Source: Lachnospiraceae bacterium
GTDB taxonomy: Bacteria > Bacillota > Clostridia > Lachnospirales > Lachnospiraceae
Length of the DNA: 64,000 nt
Direction: 5' to 3'
Assembly: GCA_021442455.1 (NCBI GenBank)
Contig: JABUSY010000046.1
Span: 1 to 64,000, forward strand
Positions within the stretch are counted from its first letter, which is position 1. Each line of letters starts with the position of its first letter. Both the position numbers and the translations under genes were made by a program. Below the pieces are notes generated by a model. That model did no database searches. It saw only the letters and a program-made list of their open reading frames with translations, and was not told the DNA's origin. This document shows, piece after piece, positions 10,413 through 19,810 of the stretch.

Positions 10413-11905
10413 ATGCTCATAATTCCTATGATAGCTTTGAGAGAAACTACGATGTTGCCGGATATGATTATTCATTTTGATATTAATAAAATCCAGGTTT
10501 GTCAAGAAAATGAACGAAGCAATGGTGTGGAAAATATTTTAAATAACTAAGAAAGATACTGGTGTAATGAATTAGTTGAAGGTTGATGTCTATAAAATAG
10601 GAACAAGTACTTCTGTTTATCAAGTAGATAGACAAGATTTAGACAAGAGTCGAAGTCTCTGGGGTTTGTATCCAGTAAACGGTATGCTGAAATCAGAGAA
10701 CGTCATCTTTGAAAAAAAAGTTACAGAGACTATTACAGAAAATGTGGAAAAAGCGATGATTAGGAATCTCAAAGGAGGGGGAAGAGTTGATTGATAGGGT
10801 ATCAAGAAGATAAGCAAAAAACTGATGCTGTAGATTATAAAATTTAAAGATATGGAGAAACTGGTGAAAATCTCATTTATCATCAATATGCCTGCTTTTT
10901 ACGAATACTGTTAGAAGTTGTTGAAGGATGTGAAGCTTAAAGATTGGTATGAGAAGATCGAGACCATGAGTGCTATACTGAACAATGCAGTTAGAATACT
11001 GGAGATGTGTATAAATTTTGGGAATCAGATAAAAGTCAAAATTGACAATAACCAGAAGGAATGTATTCTCGGAGAATAAATTCTAGCTAACTCTCGAAGA
11101 GATGTGAAAAGATAACGTACAGTTCAAGATTGCGAGTTTCAAAGTGGTAAAGAAGAAAATCTGAGAATGAGAAATATAACCAGAGTATATCTTTTGCTTA
11201 AGCAAATGAAGGAAAACAGCATTTGAAAGCAGAAAATGACGATCTTTAACAAAGCCGCTAAGTGAGATCCATATTTACCGAAAAAAGAAACTTTAAGATA
11301 GAGACAAGTGGCAAAGTGGTAAAGATAATATTTTCATAACCGTCCAAAACCTGGAATAATCTCTGGGGAAGAAGTGATATAATATTCACAAAGCAAATCA
11401 GAGTTAGAGATCCAAACTATTAAAGGACTGATATATAAAACAGTGTAAAGGAGATACTCTGAAGATCGAGGTCAAGGTCATTTCAGAGCGAGGTAATTTT
11501 CATCTGACAAAGCAGTTAATTGTAATAAAAATTTAAATATATATGTATCTTCACATACATATTTTGGAAAAAGCGGTATCAAAAGATTGGTTTTTCTACT
11601 GAAATTACCATAGAGACAGCTATGCTGGCATATCATTCAGGTGCTTGCCGACATGACTATAACAGATATAATTGTGCTGGGGGCGTATATTTATTCATTT
11701 GATGGTTAAAGTGGAAATTTTGGATGTTCATAAAAATAGATTTTAAGATTGCTTTTTATGCTGGTTTGAAATAAAACGGATGTCCTGGAGATGAACGCTG
11801 ACATTATGAGCATACTTGTTATGTATTTTTTCTTCTAGCATGACCATTATGGAAGAAATTGAATAGTTGCTAGAAATGACATTTGTGCGAAAATAGAGTT
11901 GAGAT
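10413..11905 (+). pseudogene. lon: lon protease relic
   Basis: The frame is broken many times, but ordered Lon fragments remain. The N-terminus IPMIALRETTMLPDMIIHFD is at about 10420-10480. The piece KVKIDNNQKECILGE, matching the conserved 'NQREYILREQ' segment, is at about 11035-11078 and is cut by TAA where Gln is expected. C-terminal protease-domain echoes (EITIETAMLA, then VLADMTITDIIVLG, then EMNADIMS) lie at about 11600-11810 in shifted frames. The position, directly between clpX and engB, is where lon sits in relatives. Extent is approximate. The gene cannot make a working protease. Confidence 0.85.
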
Positions 11906-11950
11906 TTAGCTGGGTTGTCCGAAAACCGTGGCTACTAAGGAGAGATAGGA

Positions 11951-12537
11951 ATGATAATCAAACAGATAGCATTGGAGTTTGTTTGCGGTGTAAACCAGTA
12001 CATTGCCGGATACCAGGTAGCCGGAGATATCAATAGGAAAATCTCATGTTGGTAAATCTTCGTTGATTAATGTTTGGGTAAACAGGAAAGCACTGGTAAG
12101 AAGGAGTTCTCAGCCGGGTAAAACTCAGACTATTAACTTTTATCATATCAATGATAAAATGTATCTGCTGGATCTGCTAGGATATGGCTATATCACAGCT
12201 TCAGAAAAGGTAAAAATCCAATTGGATAAGATAATAAAATGGCATTTTTATACTTCAGTGAATTTGCAGGCAGTCTTCCTGCTGGTTGATATATGTCATG
12301 CGCCTTTGTTAAACGATCAGATGGATGTACCAGTGGATACTGGAGCAAGGGGTATCATCCGATAATCATCGCCACAAAACTGGATAAAATTAAGAGAAGC
12401 AAGTTGCAGAAGCAGCTAAAGCTGATACGGAGCACATTGAATATGGAAAGTAAATCCAAAATTCTGTTTTTCACGCATTGACGAAGCAAGGAAAGGATGA
12501 AATCTGGGAGATGATCGACAGGATGACAAGTTTGTAG
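11951..12537 (+). pseudogene. engB: engB (ysxC) ribosome-biogenesis GTPase relic
   Basis: Starts MIIKQIALEFVCG with a nearby AGGAGA-like site, then shifts frame before the P-loop (SHVGKSSLINVWVNRK at about 12040-12090) and continues as SSQPGKTQTINFYHINDKMY. The G3 motif reads DLLGYGY instead of DxPGYGY, a loss of the conserved proline. A second frameshift lies near 12290-12320. The G4 part IIIATKLDKIKRSKLQKQ and a C-terminal EIWEMIDRM follow in other frames. EngB is needed for 50S assembly in Bacillus subtilis and Escherichia coli, so its loss is notable. Confidence 0.9.
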
Positions 12538-12570
12538 CCGGAGATTGTAAAAGCAACGAGGAGTTAGATC

Positions 12571-13215
12571 ATGGAAATCATCAGAGCTAAAAAAACTGGG
12601 ATACAATTCTTTTCAATATGAGGGTAATGAGCTGAAAATTATTTATGCTATCGAGGATGTAGATGTGGAGATGTAATCCGGGCAATTTATTGCGATATTA
12701 GGACATAATGGCAATGGAAAATCTACGATGATTCAGAATTTGAACGAGTTACTACATTTTATCTCAGGCCGTGTATTTTCTATGGCGGAGACGATATCTT
12801 GGAGGAAGGGTATAAGCTGAGGGAATTTCGTGTCCATGAAGGACTGATGTTTTCAGTATTCGGAGCACCCAGCTGTTGGAAACGAATGTGCTTACAAACG
12901 TTTGTTTCCAACCAAAGAATTAGGGTTTGACGTCGATAGCATTCCGTACAACAGATGACATATAGGAATGTCTGAAGAGTTAGTTGTATGAGAAGTCCAT
13001 TACTTTATCAAGAAGCTGAAGAGGAGGGTTGCCATCGCGGTTGTCCTGTCTATGGACCTAGATATCCTTATCCTGCCTGATAGAAAATTGGTTTGAAGGT
13101 GGCAAGATGACTTATATCATTCATGCTCTGCAAGGAAATTTGGATGGACGTGGAAGCAAGCGAAACAACAGCAGAAGAAGCCAAAAATCCATTGTCAAGA
13201 CACTTAGAAGACAAA
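12571..13215 (+). pseudogene. ECF transporter ATPase relic (ecfA, possibly ecfA1-ecfA2 merged)
   Basis: Fragments of the energizing ATPase of ECF-type vitamin transporters remain in several frames: MEIIRAKK, the Walker A region ILGHNGNGKSTMIQNLNEL (about 12700-12755), the ecfA2-like stretch EEGYKLREFRVHEGLMFS, and a post-signature KKLKRRVAIAVVLSMDLDILIL (about 13010-13075). Relatives have two tandem ecfA genes here (about 1.7 kb), yet only about 650 bp remain, so a deletion, perhaps recombination between the two paralogues, is inferred. Confidence 0.75.
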
Positions 13216-13235
13216 AATAAATAAAGATAAAGCTT

Positions 13236-13860
13236 ATGATACGAGATATTATCATAGTTCAGGACTATCTTGTAGAATCTATTTTGTACAGGTTGGATCC
13301 GAAGGCGAACTTTGTTAGTACCTTAATTTATATTCTATCCCTGTTTGTGATGAAGAGCTTGGGATATTTTCTTGGTATTGCTTTTCTGATAGGTGTTATT
13401 TTGTTATCAAAGGTGCCTTTTCTTTTTGTGATATGGGGATTATAATTTATTGTGGTACTTCTGATTACAATCATAACTTTCAATGTTTGGCTGATGCCTG
13501 GATAAGTGCTATGGCAAGTGGTGGCTTCTAAGAGAACACTAGGAAGGACTTGTACTTGATGGACGGATGGTCATTCTCTTGGATTTATCTGATTCTTGGC
13601 GCTTCGTTGATGACGCTGCTGTCAACGCTAAAGAAGCTAACGGTTGTCATGGAAAACTTGTTGAAACCTTTGAATAAACTTCATGTGCCAGTTCATGAAA
13701 TTTCCATGATGATGCTTGTCGCTTTTCGTTTTATCCAGATAGTTTCTGGATGAGACCGACAAGATTATGAAAGCTCAGATGGTGTGCAGGTTTTGGCTGT
13801 TTTATCTGTTGACTTCGTTGGTAATAAAACAGTTCATGTTGTTTCATAAAGTCTAGAAAG
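13236..13860 (+). pseudogene. ecfT: ecfT relic, ECF transporter transmembrane subunit
   Basis: The N-terminus is still readable: MIRDIIIVQDYLVESILYRLDPKANFVSTL-type sequence up to 13442, with hydrophobic segments. The frame then breaks and resumes at about 13550-13750 with LMTLLSTLKKLTVVMENLLKPL and LHVPVHEISMMMLVAFRF, the conserved coupling region of EcfT. The C-terminus is missing or scrambled. The position immediately before truA is the usual one. Loss of ecfA and ecfT suggests that ECF-type vitamin uptake through this module is gone. Confidence 0.85.
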
Positions 13861-13874
13861 GAGGTAGATGGATT

Positions 13875-14675
13875 ATGAAGCGGATAAAATTGACGGTCGC
13901 ATATGACGGTACGAATTATTGCGGCTGGCAGATGCAGTCTAACGGGATCACTGTTCAGACAGTGCTGAACAGTGCGCTAAGCGAGTTTTTACAAGAAAAA
14001 ATCTATACAGTTGGTGCTAGCCGGACAGATACTGGAGTACATGCAAGAGGGAATGTGGCGGTTTTTGATACCAGGGCACAAATACCAGGAAATAAGATCG
14101 CCTTTGCTTTGAATCAAAGACTTCCGGAGGATATACGAATACTGGGATCACAAGAAGTATCTCCGGAATTCCACCCACGTTTTACGAGTACGATAAAAAC
14201 ATATGAATACAAAATTCTGAACCGCACATTTTCTGACCCTATCAGAAGGAAGGACAGCATGTTCTGGTACGGGAAATTGAATCTGAAAGCGATGAAGAAG
14301 GCGGCGGGATATCTGATGGGTACTCATGATTTTAAAAGCTTTGCAGCTATTAAGGGAACGGAAGGTTCAACTGTGCGCACTATTTATGCTACCAGACTGT
14401 GGAAAGAGGAAGATATGATCCATTTTCAGATTCAGGGGAACGGTTTTCTGTATCATATGGTACGGATCATTACAGGTACTTTGCTGAAAATCGGTCAGGG
14501 CTCCTGGCCGTCAGAGCAGATATGCCAGATCCTTGAAGCTAGGGACAGAAGTCGGGCCGGTGCTACGGCCAGGGCTTGCGGACTGACGCTTCTGAAAATA
14601 CGGTATCCTGAGTGGGAGCCAGATTTGAGGAATAGACAGAATGACAAATTCAAGTCTATCAGTTTAAATGTGTAA
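13875..14675 (+). CDS. truA: tRNA pseudouridine(38-40) synthase TruA
   Basis: Modifies uridines 38-40 of the anticodon stem-loop. The catalytic Asp52 lies in GASRTDTGVHARG. The C-terminal signature FLYHMVRIITGTLLKIGQG is intact. At 266 aa it is slightly long, with a charged tail after the last conserved strand. AGGAGG lies about 10 bases before ATG. It follows the ecfT relic directly and precedes the rplM promoter. Stop is TAA. Confidence 0.96.
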   Translation: MKRIKLTVAYDGTNYCGWQMQSNGITVQTVLNSALSEFLQEKIYTVGASRTDTGVHARGNVAVFDTRAQIPGNKIAFALNQRLPEDIRILGSQEVSPEFHPRFTSTIKTYEYKILNRTFSDPIRRKDSMFWYGKLNLKAMKKAAGYLMGTHDFKSFAAIKGTEGSTVRTIYATRLWKEEDMIHFQIQGNGFLYHMVRIITGTLLKIGQGSWPSEQICQILEARDRSRAGATARACGLTLLKIRYPEWEPDLRNRQNDKFKSISLNV

Positions 14676-14682
14676 ATAATAG

Positions 14683-14711
14683 TTGACACACAAGGATCCG
14701 TAACATATAAT
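14683..14711 (+). promoter_or_regulatory. Consensus sigma-A promoter of rplM-rpsI
   Basis: A perfect TTGACA, a 17-base spacer, then a perfect TATAAT, beginning just after the truA stop. It is the best promoter in the window. Confidence 0.85.
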
Positions 14712-14934
14712 TATCCAGTATAGCATCTGTTATTTGCTAACAGTTTTATATCTTTCGAATACGAAATTTCAGTAAGTCAGGAATCAAAATGAGAATATGG
14801 GAGGTCAAAGTCTCAGTTGAGTTGTTTATTCATGTACAGAGACTATTCAAACAGTAGCGAGAGTAGAGAATCGGTTACCAAATCCGATATTACATGATAT
14901 TTTACATACAATTATAGTACAGGAGGTTATATTC
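14712..14934 (+). promoter_or_regulatory. Long untranslated leader of rplM
   Basis: About 215 bases separate the promoter from the rplM ATG. Firmicutes often carry an L13-binding autoregulatory leader just before rplM. A small ATCGG/CCGAT hairpin (14870-14888) lies in the right place, but I cannot match it firmly to the known leader structure. Confidence 0.35.
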
Positions 14935-15393
14935 ATGAATACATTTATGCCTAATCCGAATAAGATTGAAAAAAAATGGTATGTTATTGATGCTACAGAT
15001 TGTACTCTTGGACGTTTGGCTTCAAAAATAGCAAAAGTTTTAAGAGGAAAGAATAAACCGGAGTTTACTTATCATGTAGATATGGGTGATTATGTAGTGA
15101 TTGTCAATGCAAAGAAAATTAAAGTGTCTGGAAAAAAGCTGAATCAGAAAATTTACTACAGCCATTCCGAGTATGTGGGAGGTATGAAAGAGACCACTTT
15201 AAAGGAATTGCTGGAAAAGAAGCCGGAAAAAGTAATTGAACTGGCAGTAAAAGGCATGATGCCGAAAGGGCCTTTAGGCAGAGCAATGCTGACAAAACTT
15301 CATGTGTACGCTGATGCTGAGCATCCGCTATATAGATCAGAAATCGGGAAGTATTTACATTTTAATGAGGAGGTAAGAGATATTGGTCAGTGA
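14935..15393 (+). CDS. rplM: 50S ribosomal protein L13, with altered C-terminal tail
   Basis: Assembly protein of the large subunit. Residues 1-135 match L13, including [19 protein letters not shown] and [19 protein letters not shown]. The usual end (EHPHQAQKPEV...) is replaced after AEHP by a tail reading [12 protein letters not shown] and onwards, giving 152 aa instead of about 142. The expected end, REVFTF then TAA at 15363-15365, is present in another frame, so a small indel in the TATATA at 15330-15335 has shifted the last dozen or so codons. The shifted frame overlaps the rpsI start. Stop is TGA. Confidence 0.93.
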   Translation: MNTFMPNPNKIEKKWYVIDATDCTLGRLASKIAKVLRGKNKPEFTYHVDMGDYVVIVNAKKIKVSGKKLNQKIYYSHSEYVGGMKETTLKELLEKKPEKVIELAVKGMMPKGPLGRAMLTKLHVYADAEHPLYRSEIGKYLHFNEEVRDIGQ

Positions 15394-15775
15394 AAAATAC
15401 TATGGAACAGGAAGAAGGAAAAAATCAGTCGCGAGAGTATATCTGATACCTGGCATTGGTAAAATTACGATTAATAAAAGAGATATTAATGAATATTTCG
15501 ATTTGGAGATACTAAAGACCGTCGTTCGTCAGCCTCTGATCATCACAGAAAAAAATGACAAATTCGATGTTCTTGTAAATGTATATGGAGGCGGTTATAC
15601 CGGACAGGCAGGTGCTATTCGTCATGGAATCGCCCGTGCTTTATTTCAGGCAGACTCAGAAGATAAATTGGTATTGAAGCGCGCCGGATATCTGACTCGT
15701 GACCCGCGTATGAAAGAGCGTAAGAAGTACGGTCTCAAGGACGCTCGTCGTGCACCTCAATTTAGCAAGAGATAA
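15383..15775 (+). CDS. rpsI: 30S ribosomal protein S9
   Basis: Small-subunit protein whose C-terminal tail reaches the P-site tRNA. The family signature [15 protein letters not shown] is at the N-terminus and the end is PQFSKR, as required. At 130 aa it is normal. The start appears to be TTG at 15383, inside the shifted end of rplM; GGAGG is at 15369-15373, about 9 bases before. No ATG or GTG in frame fits the family start. Stop is TAA. Confidence 0.96.
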   Translation: MVSEKYYGTGRRKKSVARVYLIPGIGKITINKRDINEYFDLEILKTVVRQPLIITEKNDKFDVLVNVYGGGYTGQAGAIRHGIARALFQADSEDKLVLKRAGYLTRDPRMKERKKYGLKDARRAPQFSKR

Positions 15776-18700
15776 AATTATTGAAATTCGGAATGATATA
15801 CGAGCTAATCTCCCATAAGGATATATAATATACAGTGAACAGTTTGATTTTTATTAAAAAATTCCAGAAAAAAATATCGAAAATTGTTTTATAGTTTTTC
15901 TGACTTCATTTATTTAAGCATTAAGCTTAAAATAAAAATATTATATGGGCATAGATAGTTTAGTGGTATGAATAAAAGGTATGGCTGTTATGTATAAAGG
16001 TATGAATTCGATCAAATATACATAACAGCCATACCTTTTATTCCTAAGGAGGTAAAAGTAGTATTAAGGTACCACAAGCAAGATAAATGCTTAGCTTTGC
16101 CTTCACATAGAGATATCTTATGGGTATCTGTTTTTAATAGATTTGAGGCCATATATATACATAGATGAAATGCTTGTTCCGAAAAAATATTGTTTTACAA
16201 GGGGATTTTTGATAATTTTATAGCTGCTGGAAATCTTTTTGTTGTGTATTTTACATATGGATTTTTAAATTCGCGAAAGTAAAAAATGGCGTATGGCATG
16301 ATATTGTCGGAAGGAGGTAGCTATTTTTATTAAAAGATGGAATTTTTATGGCAATTTACATGATGAATGAATTGCACTTCAACTGATACAATAAACTAGA
16401 TTGCATTATCAATTGAAAATATATTCAAAATCAGAAGTTTATCATTGCATGCTGGATTGATTAGCATCAAAAATTTTTTCTATTGAGTAAGCATAGAAAT
16501 TCTCGATTATCAAAATATATTATAACATGAATTTTTATTGGGAAAATTGGGGAGGAAGGGCTATTCTTTTGATCGAAATTTTTTATTTTTTTCTAGTCAA
16601 TATCAGAAATGGTGATTTTGGCAGATAATTCCTTTACAAGGCATTCAGATTTTTGTATAACTTTATAATGCCAACCGTGCTTGAAAATACACCAAGCAAT
16701 TTCATGTTTATAATTGAGACAAAAGATAAGCTGAGAGCCTGTATTCTGATCGAACATTTACTGATTACGTTTTTGAGTTTTTTGATATGCATTGGTGGTA
16801 GCGGATACATTTCAGGATTATTAAGTATTTTCAATACTGGAATCTTTATTGTACAGGTTTTTAGTAATATATATTTTAAGTAAACGGTATTTTGCAGAAT
16901 AGTTCTCGGAGAGTTTAGGCTAGGAATACATTCATTGTTTTGTCGATCATATGCGTTTTGTGAAAACCCATTCTTCTTAATGTTATAACAGGCTGTCGTT
17001 ATTTCCTGTTCATTCATTGCGACTCTCGCGTAGGTGTTGAAAAAAGATATATCAATCCTCTAGAGAAACCGTAGGTGAATGGCTGTCCTCCGTTGCCGTT
17101 GTTTATGAGTAGATGTCTTGATTTGAACAACAATACGTAAATTTTCGTCACGAGAGATGATGTTGTTGGTAGAAATTGTCATTTCAGCTTTTTTCAGGCG
17201 AAGAACTGTGGTATTAGGATTGTTGTTTGTGGCCAATAGTATAAATTTTGTGCAGCAAATCTGGTATCCCGTGTAAATTCAAGCGAACGGCGGCAGGAAT
17301 CGTTGACAATGAATGAGTTTTTGTGCCAAAGCGAAAGGTAAAATAGCTGTAAATGAAAAAAACATATAGTTTTTTGTCAACAATAATCAGCCTTCTGGAC
17401 AGTTCAGACAGAATTCTCAGGGCAGCACTGGTGTCTGTAAAGAAATGTTCCTTGATGTCTGGAATTGCTAGACAAACCGTCGAACCTCCTGTATTGATTA
17501 TTGATTGTTGTTTCTCTCATTTCAAACTCTGGCTATTGTGCTGAATTTCTAACCAGTAGGGAATTTTTATGATTTTTGATAAAATTTAACCTTTTTCTCA
17601 AATTCAATGATATCTACGTTTTTTTTATTTGTTGCGTATTTTTTGCTAGAGTTTTGTTTACTGTTTTGAATTCGATTATAGTTTTTATCTAATAACATTA
17701 TTATTTTTGCAATTACAAATTATGAAAATTATTCTAAAAATTCATTATGGGAATAAGACTGAAGAGTAACGAAAATTCCATGAGAAAGATAAGCAACAGA
17801 AGAGCAGTGAGATTTGTTCACAGATAGCTGCGTTAACCAGAGAGTAGTTGAAAAGTGACAATTTTTATGAAGAACAATTATCGTGTGGCATTAACCGTAG
17901 TTTTCTGGTGATCCTGTGAATGCTAAAACTGTACGGAAATCATGATAAGAAGTTATCTATGAGGTGTTTAGTTTGCATGCTTGGTATTTGACTTTACATG
18001 TCATGTAAAGAAAGAAGACTTGAAGGTTGCGATGAAAGGTTGGAAGCTATTCAGTATGAAAGGTTATAATTTAACCATGTTACGTAAAATCGTGATTATC
18101 CCTTATATAGATTCTCTGACTTTAACAGTGAAAATCATAGACATGGTAAACATGGTTTTGTATCAAAACGTAAAAATATGAACGGAAAAGTAATTTGTAC
18201 TAGCTTTGTAAATGGATAAAAGCGAACTTGGATGGTAAGAGAAATACCTTTCTGATAGCAGGAAAAGCTGCTAGGTCAATCGATGTCGTGTATACCGTTT
18301 CCGGTGGATGAGCGAGCATAGCCATTGTATTGAGCTGAAATATAAGTTACGGAGAAAAAATAGCCGAGCTGATCGGAAGGGGGAAAAAAGGAGGGACAGC
18401 GGCGTTATTTTGTCCGTGGATGAAACAGTACAGAATTTCAAAAGGAAACGATATTTTCCAGATATTATATAGATTGTTTGTTGACATAAGTGGCTATCGC
18501 TTATGATAATTCGTTAGGATGCGCTGAACTTTGCACAGAAAGCGACGTTGGAGATCATGTAAACATTGGTGAGAGAATTTAGAGCTTTCAAATAGCCTGT
18601 TATGATAATGATTAGAACAATCAAGTTATTAGTCACAGGGCTGCAAGCAAAATTAATAGATGCAACAAGCAACATAATAGCAGACGCTCAGCGAGATAAA

Positions 18701-18777
18701 CAGTAATGTAGTAAGTGGTATGCATAGAATATAAATTCAGACAAAGAGACAGTGAGTAACGAAGATGGAGATAACAT
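15776..18777. other. Decayed region, 3.0 kb, between rpsI and the galE relic
   Basis: No intact gene. The inverted repeat listed separately lies at the start. Frames of 60-127 codons on both strands at 16634-17017 are A/T-driven and resemble nothing known. At 17960-18180 and 18230-18420 short stretches look like eroded protein code, but I cannot name them. Confidence 0.5.
15970..16043. repeat. 27-bp perfect inverted repeat with 20-base loop
   Basis: The left arm is 15970-15996 and the right arm 16017-16043, each beginning or ending in GAATAAAAGG/CCTTTTATTC. All 27 positions pair. The loop is 15997-16016 and repeats AAGGTATG from the arm. It lies about 195 bases after rpsI. No T-tract follows in either direction, so it is not a standard terminator. 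Confidence 0.9.
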
Positions 18778-19810
18778 GTGAAAATCTTGGTGACAGAAGG
18801 TGCAGGATATATAGGCAGCCATACATGTGTAGAATTGTTGCAGGAAGGGATATGATGTAACCGATTGTCGATGATATGTATAATGCCAGTGAAAATCTTG
18901 AATGTGTGGTAGGGATTATCTGGGAAAAGGTAACTTTTTATAAAGAGAATATCTGCAGAAGTACATCAATGGAACAGATTTTTGAGCTGGAAGTGTTGAA
19001 CGTAGTCATATATTTTTCAGGATACAAGGTAGTTGGTGAATTTGTGGAAAAGCCCTTTGAATATTATCAGAATATGATAGGAATTCTGACTTTTTGAGAC
19101 GTAGACGTAATAGAAAAAACACGGAGTAAAAAAATATCATTTTCGGTTCTTCCACAACCGTATATGGAAGTTTTGGCCGAAATACCGATTGCTGAGAATT
19201 GGAGCAAAGGAATGTGTACGCCCCTTACGGATGGACGAAATGGATGCTGGAACAGGTACTGTTGGATAAATTCTAGACAGCTGATCCAGAATAGAAAGTG
19301 ATTTTCTTCGGTATTTTTACCAGATGGGAGGGGCGTATAAGAGCGGTTTGTTAGGTGAAAATCCAAAGGAACTTTCCAATGACCTGTTTCCTTATGTGGC
19401 CAAAGTTACCATTGGTAAGCGAAAATCTCTTGGTGTGTGTTCAGTAATGATTATGATACGCCTGACGGCAGAGACATTCAGGATTACATACATGTGGTAC
19501 ATCTTTGCCAGAGGTTATGCAAAAGCTGTACAAAATATTGGTTGACAGAGAAAAAGGGGGGATAGAATATATATCCATGGGGATGGGAAAAGGATACAGC
19601 GTGTTGGCTTGGTTTTATGGAAAAGTCTGTCCGGCCATGAGATCCCTTATGAGGATTAAGCTCAGACGGGAAGAAGATGTAGCAGTCTGTTATTGTGATT
19701 CACGAAAAGCCAGAGAAGAGTTAGTCTGGAAAGTAAGGTATGGGATTGAAGAAATGTGCAGAAATTTTTTAAAATGGAAAAGACAGAATCTCGATGGATA
19801 TGGCATATAA
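18778..19810 (+). pseudogene. galE: galE relic, UDP-glucose 4-epimerase
   Basis: Ordered GalE fragments in shifting frames. The N-terminal KILVTEGAGYIGSHTCVELL has the dinucleotide motif with Gly to Glu. It is followed by YNASENLE, IYFSGYKVVGEFVEKPFEYY, GAYKSGLLGENPKELSNDL, KSLGV..., GMGKGYSVL and YGIEEMCRNFLKWKRQNLDG, then TAA at 19808. There is an early TGA after ELLQEGI and several frameshifts. The total span is close to the normal 1.0 kb, so decay has been by point changes and small indels rather than large deletion. Confidence 0.92.

Noticed and set aside
11060-11085. TAA at a Gln position in the lon relic as further evidence of recoding
   Set aside because: The relic has many other stops and frameshifts, and TAA is the main true terminator here; it shows only ordinary C-to-T decay and is a reminder that the aspS and pnp TAGs could also be decay.
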